Numbered from the stretch's first letter, positions 8,874 through 18,460 are shown. The stretch is DNA of 63,589 nucleotides from Hyphomicrobiales bacterium (GCA_900467745.1 UBQW01000036.1:1-63589); one strand, 5' to 3'. Translations and numbers: made by a program. Notes: generated by a model from the letters alone, not told the origin.

Positions 8874-9530
8874 CTAGGTGCGGGCTCCGCGCTTTGCAGA
8901 GCGGCTTTCGAGCCAGAGGCTGAGCTGGGTAAGCGGGAAACACACCGCGAAGTAGAATGCAGCCACGGCCAGGAAAGATTTCAGCGGCTCGAATGTCGCA
9001 TTGCTGACAAGCTGGCCGGCTCGGGTGATCTCGACGAAGCCGATGATCGAGGCAATCGAAGTCTGCTTGATGATCTGCACAAGAAAGCCGACGGTCGAGG
9101 GCATGGCCAAACGGATGGCCTGGGGTGCAATTACATACCGAAGGACCTGGTAAGGCGGCAATGCCAGGGCATCGGCACTTTCCCACTGCGCCTTCGGAAT
9201 GGCCCGCAGCGCGCTTTCCCAGATGGCGCCGAGAAAGGCGCTGGAGTTGATGGTCAAGGCCACGGCGGCAGCCGAGATGGCGCTGACCTCGAAGCCGAAC
9301 AGCGATGGGGCGTAGTAGCAGATGAACATCAGGATGAGCAGCGGCAGCCCTTGGATGAACTGCATATAGGCGGAGGTCGCTGCGCGCAGAGCTTTCGAAG
9401 ACGAGATCCGCATCACGGCGAGCGCGATACCGACCAGCCCTCCGCCCACGAATGCAATCGCAGTCAGCGTCAATGTCCAGCGCAGCGCGTAGAAGATGAA
9501 GAAGAATTCCGGCGAGCCAAAGGTGCGCAT
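8874..9530 (-). CDS. Amino acid-type ABC transporter permease
   Basis: 218 aa. HisM/GlnP-type permease: hydrophobic segments near residues 12-40, 55-75, 85-105 and 185-205, with the cytoplasmic EAA loop about 120-140 (SADALALPPYQVLRYVIAPQ). It starts one base after the other permease gene ends, so translation is probably coupled. Confidence 0.9.
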   Translation of the reverse strand: MRTFGSPEFFFIFYALRWTLTLTAIAFVGGGLVGIALAVMRISSSKALRAATSAYMQFIQGLPLLILMFICYYAPSLFGFEVSAISAAAVALTINSSAFLGAIWESALRAIPKAQWESADALALPPYQVLRYVIAPQAIRLAMPSTVGFLVQIIKQTSIASIIGFVEITRAGQLVSNATFEPLKSFLAVAAFYFAVCFPLTQLSLWLESRSAKRGART

Positions 9531-9531
9531 G

Positions 9532-10218
9532 TCAGATCCCCCGGAATAGATTGCGGCGTGAGCGGCGGAAGATCAGCAACCCGGCAAGATTCAGGATGGC
9601 GCGGAAGACGAAGTTCATCAGGACGTAGACAGCGGCGATGACGAGATAGACTTCCATCGTCCGGAAGGTCTCCGAACTGGCGATCATCGCAGCTCCGGTC
9701 AGGTCCTCGACGCCGATCGCCGACACGAGGCTGGTCGAGAGCATCAGCAGGACGCATTGCGATACGACCGGGGTGAAGACCTTCTCGAGCGCCGGCGGCA
9801 GGATGACGAAGCGCAGCGTCTGGAAATAGGTCATCCCGAGGCTTTCGGCCGCCTCCAGCTGACTGCGATGCGTCGCCTGGATCCCACCGCGGACGATCTC
9901 GGCGATGTAACCGCCATTGTTGAGAACCAGAGCGATGAAGACCGAGGTCAGCGGCGACATGCGCACGCCGATATTCGGAAGGCCGAAGAAGATAACGAAG
10001 ATCTGCACCAAAAGCGGCGTGTTACGCATCGCCTCCACGTAACAGCGCACGAGGAAGCGCGGCAGCCAACCCGGCAAGGTGGAGGCGACGGCACAGCCGA
10101 CGCCGACCGCAATGCCCCCGAAAATACCCACGAATGCCAACAGCATCGTCAGCCAGAAGCCGCTGATGAACTGTGGTAGGTAGTTTAGTAATGGGCCGAA
10201 TTGGAAAGTGTAATCCAT
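9532..10218 (-). CDS. Amino acid-type ABC transporter permease
   Basis: 228 aa. Opens with FGPLLNYLPQFISGFWLTML and carries the family motif EAMRNTPLLVQIFVIFFGLP plus the EAA loop EAAESLGMTYFQTLRFVILP. About five membrane segments. Pairs with the permease one base downstream. The gap to the upstream HD-domain gene is only 36 bases, so all three probably share the LysR-controlled promoter. Confidence 0.9.
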   Translation of the reverse strand: MDYTFQFGPLLNYLPQFISGFWLTMLLAFVGIFGGIAVGVGCAVASTLPGWLPRFLVRCYVEAMRNTPLLVQIFVIFFGLPNIGVRMSPLTSVFIALVLNNGGYIAEIVRGGIQATHRSQLEAAESLGMTYFQTLRFVILPPALEKVFTPVVSQCVLLMLSTSLVSAIGVEDLTGAAMIASSETFRTMEVYLVIAAVYVLMNFVFRAILNLAGLLIFRRSRRNLFRGI

Positions 10219-10254
10219 GCTAACCTCGGCTTTCGCGCCTTACAGTTCCAGTCT

Positions 10255-10887
10255 TCACTCGGTTCCCAGCGGCCGCACGCGGATATTCTTGCCCGCCTGC
10301 GCGATCGTATCGGGATGGCAAAGATCGAGTGCTGCCGCAACCAGCCACCACGTGTGGTCGGCCTGCCGGATGATGAAGCATTCGGTGCTGTGACCAATCT
10401 GACCGAATTCCATCGCGTGGCCCATGCAGATATGACCGATTTCGTCGGGAAGGCCGACGGACAGGCAGACATGCGCGCCATAGGCGGAATGGCGGTAAGT
10501 CGGGTCGCCATAGCGATCGCCGCGTTCAGCGGAACGCTTCAGCTTGACCGGATCGAATTCCCAGGTCTTGCCGATGTCGTGGCAGAGGCCGCCCGCCAGA
10601 ATGATATCGCGATCGACCTTGGCCTCGGGGTAGGTGGCCTTGAACTCCTCGTAGATCGACAGAGCCAGACGGGTGACGCCGCGCAGATGCGCATCCTGTG
10701 TGCCGCGCTTTAAGGAAAAGATGTTCGGGCTGCCCTCGCCCTGAATGTCGATGACACGATCGAACGACGAGCGCTCGAGAGCGAACACCCAGGCGTCGAT
10801 AACCTTCTCGCGCAATTCGGCCGACTGGATATCCGCTATCTCCGGCAAATCTTCGAGGATGTGCGCACGGGAAATGGTCTTGTACAT
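10255..10887 (-). CDS. HD-domain metal-dependent phosphohydrolase-like protein
   Basis: 210 aa. The HD motif lies in ILAGGLCHDIGKTWEF (about residues 96-111), preceded by a His (DAHLRGVTRLALSIYEE) and followed by HSAYGAHVCLSVGLPDEIGH, giving the usual H...HD...H metal ligands. These hydrolases act on nucleotides, phosphoesters or small amides. It is the first gene of the sugar-acid operon. The substrate is unknown; its conserved place before a transporter hints at processing of an imported conjugate or of a signalling nucleotide. Confidence 0.75.
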   Translation of the reverse strand: MYKTISRAHILEDLPEIADIQSAELREKVIDAWVFALERSSFDRVIDIQGEGSPNIFSLKRGTQDAHLRGVTRLALSIYEEFKATYPEAKVDRDIILAGGLCHDIGKTWEFDPVKLKRSAERGDRYGDPTYRHSAYGAHVCLSVGLPDEIGHICMGHAMEFGQIGHSTECFIIRQADHTWWLVAAALDLCHPDTIAQAGKNIRVRPLGTE

Positions 10888-10934
10888 TTTTTGAACACCT
10901 GGATGAACTGCTTATTGAGTGAGCTTATGAGTGA

Positions 10935-10944
10935 TTGAATTCAA
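10935..10944. promoter_or_regulatory. Candidate LysR operator in divergent promoter region
   Basis: A perfect 10-base palindrome, TTGAATTCAA, in the AT-rich 108-base gap between the divergent HD-domain gene and the LysR gene. LysR regulators usually bind such dyads between themselves and their targets. No footprint evidence; the assignment is positional. Confidence 0.4.
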
Positions 10945-10995
10945 AATCCAATTAGGATATTGCCGGGTATCGATCGAATTTTTCTATGGATTGAC

Positions 10996-11895
10996 ATGGC
11001 TCTCAGCTTTTCGGCAGTCGAGGCTTTCTACTGGGCATCGCAATTGCGCAGCTTCAACGCCGCCGCGGAGAAGCTAAGCATTACCCAACCGACAGTGTCC
11101 TATCGGATCAAGGAATTGGAGGAGCAACTCGGTGTGGCGCTGTTCATCCGGCAGAAGCGCCAGCTGCAATTGACCAGCGAGGGCGAGGCTCTCAAGCATT
11201 ATGCCGAGGCTATGATCGGCATTGCCAGGGACATCGAATCCAACATCAAGACGCGCAACACCCGCCTCCCGACGCTCAGAGTGGGCGTGATGGACAGCTT
11301 CGCCGTGGTTTGCCTACCGGCCTTGCTTGATGAGCTCGACGGCCGCTTCCCCGAAACCCGCGTTGCAGCTACCGTCGACACCAGCCACAACCTTGCCCGA
11401 CAGCTTTCCGAAGGGCTCCTCGATATCGCAGTCCTGTCGACACCACCCGAACACGGCAACGTTGCGCTGGAACTGCTTGGCCGCCAGACGGTGGAATGGT
11501 TCGCGAGCCCCAAACTTGATATGCCGCGCGAATTCGTCTCGGATGCGATGCTTCTTCGACAGCGGATATTCTCCACGCCCGCCCCGTCCAATTTGCATGC
11601 CCTGACGACTAGTGCCTTGAGCGGCAATCGCGAGCTCGGGCTTCGCCTGAACGTCTGCAACAGCCTTGGAGCCATTCTCAATCTGGTCGAAGCCGGTACG
11701 GGCATCAGTATCCTGCCGGGCAGGTTGCTTCATACGCAGCTGAAGGCAGGAACAGTGCATTTGCTGCGAACGCACTCCCGCCTCCCGATGCAGGATGTGT
11801 TCATCGGCACCAACAAGGGCGCCGTCGTGCGGGCTTTACCGCAAGTGGCGAAAATGATCCGCAAGGTCAGCGTCGACGTTGCCTTCTGCGGGTGA
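10996..11895 (+). CDS. LysR-family transcriptional regulator
   Basis: 299 aa. Start chosen at MALSFSAVEAFYWASQLRSF, the usual spacing before the winged helix-turn-helix; an in-frame ATG 12 codons earlier is possible. The DNA-binding helix reads SFNAAAEKLSITQPTVSYRI. The effector domain opens at LRVGVMDSFAVVCLPALL. Divergent from the 11-gene sugar-acid operon, which it most likely controls. The C-terminus meets a truncated LysR gene tail to tail with 6 bases between them. Confidence 0.85.
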   Translation: MALSFSAVEAFYWASQLRSFNAAAEKLSITQPTVSYRIKELEEQLGVALFIRQKRQLQLTSEGEALKHYAEAMIGIARDIESNIKTRNTRLPTLRVGVMDSFAVVCLPALLDELDGRFPETRVAATVDTSHNLARQLSEGLLDIAVLSTPPEHGNVALELLGRQTVEWFASPKLDMPREFVSDAMLLRQRIFSTPAPSNLHALTTSALSGNRELGLRLNVCNSLGAILNLVEAGTGISILPGRLLHTQLKAGTVHLLRTHSRLPMQDVFIGTNKGAVVRALPQVAKMIRKVSVDVAFCG

Positions 11896-11901
11896 GACGC
11901 G

Positions 11902-12350
11902 TCACACCGCCTGAAAGCCCTCGAACCCGGCCGCGACCTCCTTTGTCAGCGCAACGAAAATCTTGGCCGCAGCGCTTCGGTACGCGTCCTTGCGTTGCAT
12001 CAGGACGGCGGTCCGCTGCAGGCGCACCGGATCAAGCGCAATCGCGATCAGGTCCTGATGGGCAAATGCGATCGTTGCAGGCAGGAGCGTCGAAAGCCGC
12101 GTCCTGCGGACGATCTCGACCACAGCGCTTATGGAATTGGCCTCTATCCGAACACGCGGCTGAATACCGTGCTGCCGACAGAACCGGTCGATCTGATCGC
12201 GGGTGGCGAACTCCGCGCTTAGCAGCACCAATGACTCGGCGCTCAAGGTCTCAAGCCCGATCGATGTTTCACAGGCGAGAGCATGATCCCTGCTGACAAC
12301 CAAGGCAAGGGTCTCCACCAGCAGCGGATCCAGATCAAGGTCAGGTGCCA
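11902..12350 (-). pseudogene. LysR-family regulator, effector-domain fragment
   Basis: Reads as the last ~150 residues of a LysR effector domain: LLVETLALVVSRDHALA, AEFATRDQIDRFCRQHGI, IVRRTRLSTLLPATIA, ending in a Lys/Glu-rich tail. The winged helix-turn-helix and first half are absent; upstream of about 12350 the frame continues into unrelated sequence belonging to the histidine kinase remnant on the other strand. A gene cut at a recombination junction. Confidence 0.7.
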
Positions 12351-12368
12351 TGGTGGCAGAAAACGCGA

Positions 12369-14743
12369 GGACCGTGGCCGAAGGCACCGAAACAGGCGGC
12401 AGTCGTCCCCCTGGTCGGCCAGGGTGGAGGTAAGCCAAAAGGGATATTGATCATGGGGCTGAACTTCCACCGTGCTGTCGGTGAAGAGTATCTCGATTTC
12501 CTGAAGCTAATCGCAGGGCAGATCGCCTCGCGGCTGCAAGCGCTGAGGCATATGAGACGGAACGTCAACGGGCGGCGGCCTTGGCGGAAGCCGCTGGAAT
12601 GCGCGAGCAAGCTGCCGTTGCGCTAGAGCAACTCAATCGTCAGCTCTCCTCGGAGGTTGAACTTCGAACCGCCGAGCGAGACCGGATGCGGGACCTGTTC
12701 CAGCAGGCGCCAAGCTTCATGTGTATCCTGAGCGGACCGGATCACATCTTCGAGCTCGTCAACGACGCCTACCTGCAACTGGTCGGAAACCGTCAACTTC
12801 TCGGTTTGAGCGTGAGGAAAGCTTTGCCTGAAGTGGAAGGCGAAGGGTTCTTCGAATTGCTGGATGGGGTGTTTCGGTCGGGCAAGCCCTACATTGGCCG
12901 GAACCTCCAGGTGTTACTGCAGCGCGAGGGCGACGCGGAGCCCGACGAACGATTTATCAACCTAATCTACCAGCCGATATTCGATATAGGCGGCAACGTC
13001 ACTGGCATCTTTGTCGACGGGTTCGACGTCACGCATCAGAAGCGGGCGGAAGATCAGCTTCAGAGCCTCAATCATACCCTTGAGCAACGCGTCGAGCAGC
13101 GCACCCACGAACTGCGCTCCGCGCTCCTCCAGCTGGAAAAGGAAACCGTCGAGCGCGAAACTGCCCAAATAGCTCTGCGGCAGGCTCAGGAAATGGAGGC
13201 ACTCGGCAATCTTACCGGCGGCGTCGCACACGACTTCAACAACCTTCTGCAGGTCGTGAGCGGCAATCTGCAACTTTTGTCCAAGGACATCGACGGCAAC
13301 GCAAGGGCGGAGCAGCGCCTGGAGAACGCTTTGGCCGGCGTCGCCCGAGGTGCGAAACTGGCGTCGCAACTTTTGGCCTTCGGGCGTCGCCAGGCGCTGG
13401 AGCCCAAGGTCGTCAATTGCCGCAAGTTGATCCAGAATATGGATGACATGCTTCGCCGCGCCTTGGGAGAAGAGATTGAGCTCGAAACCGTTGTGTCCGG
13501 TGGGTTGTGGAACACGCTGATCGATCCCAGTCAGCTGGAAAACGCAATCCTCAATCTTGCAATCAATGCCCGGGATGCGATGGATGGCCGCGGACGGCTG
13601 ACGATCGAGACAGCGAACGCTGTACTCGACGATGACTACGCCCGCATGCATGAGGACGTTCGTCCTGGTCAATACGTCTTGGTCGCCGTAACGGACACGG
13701 GATCAGGGATACCATCCGATATTATCGATCACGTGCTCGAACCATTCTTCAGCACCAAGTCCGAAGGCAAAGGAACGGGTCTAGGACTTTCCATGGTCTA
13801 CGGATTCCTGAAGCAGTCCGGCGGCCACCTCAAGATCTACTCAGAGGTTGGCCATGGCACGACGATGAAACTCTATATGCCGCGCACCATGCAAATCGAG
13901 GACGGGCTGGCGAACTCGAATGCTATCCCGGTCAAGGGTGGCACCTAGACCGTTCTCGTGGTCGAAGACGACGACGGAGTTCGGGATACCTCGGTCGCAC
14001 TTTTGACCGATCTCGGGTATCGCGTCCTCAAAGCCCACGATGCCCAGTCCGCCTTTGCTATCGTCAATAGCGGCATACCGATCGATCTTTTGTTCACCGA
14101 CGTCGTGATGCCCGGCCCTATGCGCAGTACGGAGCTTGCCAGAAGGGCAAAGGCGCTCTTTCCTAACATGGCAGTGCTCTACACGTCGGGCTACACTGAA
14201 AACTCGATCGTGCACGGTGGCAGGCTAGACGCCGGCGTGGAACTCCTCTCCAAGCCCTATACCCGCGAAACACTCGCCCGGAAAATTCGGCACGTCCTGA
14301 GCAACGCGCGCCAGCATCAGATTGCCGTGGAGCGATTGGAACGGCAGGAGCAAGTGCCTCCCTTCACACGGAAGGTCGGTCGAACGGAAAGTGCGAGAGT
14401 ACTCGTGGTGGAAGACGAGCCATTGATCCTGATGTCGACGGTCGATATGGTCAGCGAGCTCGGCCATACGGCTCACGAAGCCGGCTCAGCAGAAGATGCG
14501 CTTGCGTTGCTCGAAACCCATGACGTTGATGTCCTGCTTACCGATATTGGCCTGCCCGGCATGTCGGGGACCGATCTGGCCCGACAGGTCCGGGAGCGTT
14601 GGCCTTCCGTGCGCATCGCGTTTGCAAGTGGTGACGATATCGCCAAGTCGGCCTCTGGTACAGACAACGCACTTCATCTGCCAAAGCCATTCACGATCGA
14701 CGGATTGGCCGAGATCCTGTCGAACTCAGCGGAAAACATGTGA
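12369..14743 (+). pseudogene. Hybrid histidine kinase with two receiver domains, truncated and interrupted
   Basis: Order: end of a GAF-like domain (12369-12535), coiled coil, PAS (about 12690-13050), dimerisation helix with GGVAHDFNNLLQ (His codon near 13228), ATPase domain with N-box NAINARDAMDG and GTGLGLSMVYG, receiver 1 (TVLVVEDDDG, acceptor Asp in LLFTDVVMPG) and receiver 2 (VLVVEDEP, LLTDIGLPG). Lesions: the 5' part is missing; near 12535 the frame shifts (RL-QALR in one frame, ASAEAYETERQRAAAL in the next); an in-frame TAG at 13946-13948 sits exactly where homologs have Glu before TVLVVED. A C-terminal two-receiver product could still be made from the GTG at 13958, but I read it as decaying. 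Confidence 0.75.
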
Positions 14744-15091
14744 ATGAGATCCGATGCCCGTGGTGTGGCAGATCGAATTGCTGACGGAAGGCATGGTGTT
14801 CATTTGCGCAACAGGTGGCTGCGAGGGTTGATCTATCGTACTGGTTGTCTTGGCGGAACTGCATTCGTAAACGAACAAAAAGTCTTTAGATGGATCCGCT
14901 GTCATTAGCTCGTAATCTCTTAACACGCCTTCTCCAACCTGGTCCGGCGGCTCCAATGGACGCTCGATCAATATCTCAAGCAGGCACGTGAGGACGAAGT
15001 TGCAAAAGTCAATCGGCGCCACGGTTAGGGAAAGCCAATCAATCTCCGGAGGAAAGTGAACAGTTTTGAGGCGAGGAGGCCGCAATCTATC
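14744..15091. other. Intergenic, no gene recognised
   Basis: About 350 bases between the hybrid kinase relic and the HWE kinase, which converge here. One minus-strand open frame has no ribosome site and no recognisable protein character. Confidence 0.5.
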
Positions 15092-16087
15092 TTAGGAAGG
15101 CGGCGCTAGAGACCCGAGGCCGATCCGGATACGTGCGAGTGGCGTTGCGAACTTCCAGACGACCAGTCCGCCATCAAAACTCCATGTCGCCTGACCTGAA
15201 AGAGCGGTTGGCACCAGCTTTGAGAGGACAAGAGCCCCATAGCCTTCTTCGTGCGCCAATAAATCTGCATAAGCCACGGCTTGCTCAGACCAAATAAGCT
15301 CGAACATATCGACGCCTTCTTCACTGGTCATTCGCCACGTGATGGATATGCCGCCGACATCCTCAACGCCGAAGCGCATCGCATTCATGATCAGTTCGTG
15401 GAAGGCCATTCCAAGATTGAGAACGGCATTGGCGTCAAGAACGATCTCCGGGCCGATAATCTGAACCGGCTGCAGAGCTTCGAAGGGTTTGAGCTGATGA
15501 GCCACCAGATCGGCAAGGCTGACGCCGGCCCAATCGACCTGCGAGAGAAGATCATGCGAATGTGACAGCGCCATGATGCGCTCCCGGACCCGCTTCTCAA
15601 AATCTTGGATTGAGCGAGACCGTATTGCCGTCTGCCGGATGACAGCCAGGACGACAGCATACTGATTTTTAACGCGGTGATTGATCTCGCGCATCAAAAG
15701 GCGGAGGCGGCGGTCGCTCTCGCGCGTCTCCGAGATGTCCCGGGCGATGCTGGATGCACCGACGAGCTGGCCAGCGCGGCCTTTGATGGGGGAGATGGTG
15801 ATCGAGATCGGGACCATCCGTCCGTCCCGATGGCGCCGGGTCGTCTGGAACGGCTCGATCCGCTCTCCCAGCTTTAGCCGGCGCAGGATATCCGCTTCCT
15901 CATCCCGTTTGTCATCAGGAATGATCAGATAGATCGGCTTTCCGACTGCCTCGCTTTCCGGAAAACCGAACATCCGCTCGGCAGCCTTGTTCCAACTAAC
16001 GATCGTACCGAAAAGATCCTTGCTGATGATTGCGTCGAAAGAAGACTCGACGATGGCTGCGAGGCGTTCTGCGCTATGCTCTTCCAT
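15092..16087 (-). CDS. PAS-domain HWE-family sensor histidine kinase
   Basis: 331 aa, soluble. PAS domain residues about 5-125 (IVESSFDAIISKDLFGTIVS, ERMFGFPESEAVGKP, ending ARDISETRESDRRLR). The phosphoacceptor region is LMREINHRVKNQYAVVLAVI; the ATPase part has HELIMNA, and WSE in ELIWSEQ, which together define HWE/HisKA_2 kinases. Such kinases often signal to PhyR or single-domain receivers in the alpha-proteobacterial general stress response. No cognate receiver gene is adjacent except the broken two-receiver gene. Confidence 0.85.
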   Translation of the reverse strand: MEEHSAERLAAIVESSFDAIISKDLFGTIVSWNKAAERMFGFPESEAVGKPIYLIIPDDKRDEEADILRRLKLGERIEPFQTTRRHRDGRMVPISITISPIKGRAGQLVGASSIARDISETRESDRRLRLLMREINHRVKNQYAVVLAVIRQTAIRSRSIQDFEKRVRERIMALSHSHDLLSQVDWAGVSLADLVAHQLKPFEALQPVQIIGPEIVLDANAVLNLGMAFHELIMNAMRFGVEDVGGISITWRMTSEEGVDMFELIWSEQAVAYADLLAHEEGYGALVLSKLVPTALSGQATWSFDGGLVVWKFATPLARIRIGLGSLAPPS

Positions 16088-16225
16088 GTACGACCGCTTG
16101 GCTTATTGCTATTTCGCTGGGGTGATCTAGGCAGGCGCCCGACAGATCAACCCGGCACACCGCTAGAAAGTTCAAGGCGCTCGCATTTTTGCTGAAGCTA
16201 GCGGCTCCGCTGACCTCTATTGCGG

Positions 16226-16501
16226 TCAGGCGCGGTCGTAGGTAAATGACGTCAGCAACGTCGTTACGAAATTGCTGGCCCGTTCCTTGACCAACGTCTC
16301 CGTCCACTCGTCAGTGCCGCGAAGCCTCAGATCCGTGTAGATACTGTCGACCGCAGCTTCTTCGATCCGCTTGATGTGCGTCTTAAATGACGCCTCACCG
16401 CGGGCATGATACATGTCACGGATGACCATGCGCAGGATTTCCTGAATCGCAATTTGCCAGGACGTGTTGATTGCCTGAAGTTCGTTCGTATCCGGTGCCA
16501 T
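16226..16501 (-). CDS. Hypothetical small soluble protein
   Basis: 91 aa from the ATG after GAGGAGCCAACC. Mostly helical (TSWQIAIQEILRMVIRDMYH ... FKTHIKRIEEAAVDSI ... ERASNFVTTLLTSF). No membrane segment, signal or family recognised. A clear ribosome site and balanced composition favour a real gene. It opens the run of small stress-island proteins. Confidence 0.6.
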   Translation of the reverse strand: MAPDTNELQAINTSWQIAIQEILRMVIRDMYHARGEASFKTHIKRIEEAAVDSIYTDLRLRGTDEWTETLVKERASNFVTTLLTSFTYDRA

Positions 16502-16596
16502 GGTTGGCTCCTCGAAACTGAGTAAGTTCGGGAATGACGGCGTCACGCCCTGATCTGTACCACGAACCCATCCAATTGAAGGCGGGTCCCTGGATA

Positions 16597-16977
16597 CTAA
16601 GCCTGCCGGGCCTTGCGTGCGGCATAACGTCTGTCGCGCTCAGCCTTGCGGGCGGCCTCGTCTTGAACAACCCGTGATATCCGGGTATTTTCGGCCGACT
16701 GTCGCGCCTCGATTTCAGCTGTCGCTGCTGCCACGATGGCTGCCTGCTCTTGGGCCGCAAGAGTTTCGAGGCGGGTGCGCTCCTCGACTTTCACTCGTTC
16801 CCGTTCTGCACGGCGTGCTTCGCGCGCTTCAACAAGCGAGATGCGCTCGGCCTGTCTGGCGGCCTGCGATGGCTCTGCCGCCGTCTTTGCTGCTCGGTAT
16901 GCTGTGAGAAGTGCTGCCTTGGCGTCTGCAGCAGCGGAGCGTCGGTCAGTGAGTTCGTTGTTCCTGGCTTGTCTCAA
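16597..16977 (-). CDS. DUF6481-like Ala/Arg/Glu-rich helical protein
   Basis: About 126 aa. The segment NNELTDRRSAAADAKAALL, then long charged Ala/Glu/Arg helices, ending RDRRYAARKARQA, matches the DUF6481 type of rhizobial proteins as I know it. No ATG is near; a TTG at 16977, preceded by AGGA, gives the N-terminus MRQARNNELTDRRS. The longer frame has upstream ATGs without ribosome sites. Function unknown; the long helix and basic tail suggest nucleic-acid or protein binding. Confidence 0.6.
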   Translation of the reverse strand: MRQARNNELTDRRSAAADAKAALLTAYRAAKTAAEPSQAARQAERISLVEAREARRAERERVKVEERTRLETLAAQEQAAIVAAATAEIEARQSAENTRISRVVQDEAARKAERDRRYAARKARQA

Positions 16978-17008
16978 ATTTTTATCCTGATGTTGGTATT
17001 CGGGATGA

Positions 17009-17233
17009 TCAGCTGGATTTCGATCGTTTGGTACGCGGGGCGGATGTTTCGGAGATCCGGTCGGCTTGCTCCTTGGCGAGGCGCGCTTCGCGCAGCCTGA
17101 GGGTTTTGGCATCACGTGCATGCGCAACAGATAGGAGCTCTTCCACCGCGTTATTCTTGGCAAAGAACTGGGTCTGGAGATTGCCGAAGGCGGTCTCGGC
17201 CTGCTGGCGGGATTTGCTGTAAGTCTCGGTCAT
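17009..17233 (-). CDS. Hypothetical small charged protein
   Basis: 74 aa, MTETYSKSRQQAETAFGNLQ followed by a helical, charged body (RDAKTLRLREARLAKEQ) and a basic tail (TKRSKSS). Similar small proteins are common beside cold-shock genes in rhizobia, from general knowledge. It lies 31 bases before the DUF6481-like gene and may share its transcript. Confidence 0.6.
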   Translation of the reverse strand: MTETYSKSRQQAETAFGNLQTQFFAKNNAVEELLSVAHARDAKTLRLREARLAKEQADRISETSAPRTKRSKSS

Positions 17234-17357
17234 GGGGTGTCTTTAACGTAGGCCACGAGGCCAAAACAAAAAAGGCCAGGCGAACTGCCTGGCCTCAAAC
17301 TGATAATCGCTTCCGGCAGTGCCAGTACATCCGTGGTCAAAGGGAAGCAGATATCGA

Positions 17358-17567
17358 TTAAGCGGACTGCAGATTGCAGGCCGACATTTTGCCCGACTTC
17401 ATGTCGCGCTCGAGTTCAAAGCCGATCTTCTGGCCTTCGACCAGCTCGCGCATTCCGGCGCGCTCGACGGCAGAGATGTGAACGAATGCATCAGCACCGC
17501 CGTTGTCAGGCTGGATGAAGCCGAAGCCCTTGGTGGAATTGAACCATTTTACTGTGCCAGTGGTCAT
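17358..17567 (-). CDS. CspA-family cold shock protein
   Basis: 69 aa from the ATG behind AAAGGG. Contains both RNA-binding motifs, KGFGFI (RNP1) and DAFVHIS (RNP2), within the five-strand cold-shock domain (GTVKWFNSTKGFGFIQPD). An RNA chaperone that binds single-stranded nucleic acid. The long gene-free stretch upstream (to about 18000) leaves room for a long 5' leader, typical of csp genes. Confidence 0.93.
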   Translation of the reverse strand: MTTGTVKWFNSTKGFGFIQPDNGGADAFVHISAVERAGMRELVEGQKIGFELERDMKSGKMSACNLQSA

Positions 17568-18001
17568 GATGAACCCTTTCAAAGCATAGAGTGAGGAACC
17601 GCGAAGCAGGCGCTTCGCAGACGAAAACCGACTATTTTTGAAAGAGAAGTTCGCTTAGAGCGCGGTGCCAATCGCGCGGTGAACAAAGCTCGGCAAGCAA
17701 AAGATCGATAACCAATCAATAGGGGAATGGGAGCCGGAGGTCAACGGTTAGTTTTGATATTTGCGAAGTTTTATCTTCTAGTTGTAATTTCCAGACGTAA
17801 TCGGAGAGCCAAACCGTACATTCAACGAAGCCCTTCGCTAAGAGCGGCGAAGACTCGTACAGTCGCGCCAGAACAGTAAACCTTGGACGTAGTTTGCTCT
17901 GCCACGCACGCTGCGTCGGACGAGCAAGAGGGCGGACTGGGTCGCTCGAAGCAGAAACGATCTGCCGATCGAAGATCCAGCCCGCCGCGCCTGGTCCGCT
18001 A
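17568..18001. other. Leader/intergenic region upstream of the cold-shock gene
   Basis: About 430 bases without a recognisable protein. Its first ~100 bases probably carry the csp 5' leader, including an imperfect stem around the GAAGCG/CGCTTC repeats near 17597-17620. No promoter assigned. Confidence 0.4.
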
Positions 18002-18277
18002 CTACCTCCCCTGTCGATCAAGTTCTCTAAGCGCTGCCCGGACTTCATCGATTGACACAGGCTCATCCGTACCGGGCAACTTCCGAAGAGCCGGTTTCGA
18101 ATCAACCGCGTAGAAATCCGACGCCCAAGCCGCGAGGATCGCGCGTCTGTCGTCCTGCGAAAGTGATCGCGCCCGCACGACATCGCTCGGCCGGCGGAGG
18201 TGCATCCCCTGCATCGATACCGCTGGGCCTATGGCGACTGCCCGGTCGACCGCCTGCTGCAAAATGGCATTTTCCAT
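18002..18277 (-). CDS. Hypothetical protein, duplicated module (copy 1)
   Basis: 91 aa, MENAILQQAVDRAVAIGPAV ... LAAWASDFYAVDSKPALRKL ... DEPVSIDEVRAALRELDRQG. Nearly the same protein (about 80 percent identical by eye) is encoded at 23764-24033. Both copies are preceded on the same strand by DUF982 sequence, intact in the second copy and truncated here. Family unknown; conservation of the ASDFYAVDSKPAL core suggests both copies are or recently were functional. Confidence 0.7.
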   Translation of the reverse strand: MENAILQQAVDRAVAIGPAVSMQGMHLRRPSDVVRARSLSQDDRRAILAAWASDFYAVDSKPALRKLPGTDEPVSIDEVRAALRELDRQGR

Positions 18278-18286
18278 GACATCACC

Positions 18287-18460
18287 TCATTGCACGTGGG
18301 GATCGCGGTCGCCTCGCATGCGAGAGGCCGCAACCGCTGACGTTTCGGGAGCCAGCAGATCATGCTTGGCAGCGAATGCTGCAAAGAGGCCACGCGCCGT
18401 CTCTGCTTCGATGTCTCCCCATGCAAAGGTTGCTGTGAAAGGCGTCGTCGACAAAGCCTG
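18287..18460 (-). pseudogene. Truncated DUF982 gene (3' part only)
   Basis: Reads GDIEAETARGLFAAFAAKHD, then APETSAVAASRMRGDRDPHV and stop, matching the last ~50 residues of the intact DUF982 protein at 24043-24342. Homology stops abruptly around 18416, where the sequence becomes unrelated; the first half and the start codon are missing. Confidence 0.7.

Noticed and set aside
13946..13948. Amber codon as programmed readthrough or recoding
   Set aside because: The same gene has a frameshift and a missing 5' end, and no recoding signal is seen. Decay is simpler.
14726..15085. Minus-strand open frame of 119 codons
   Set aside because: No ribosome site, odd composition, overlaps the end of the kinase relic.
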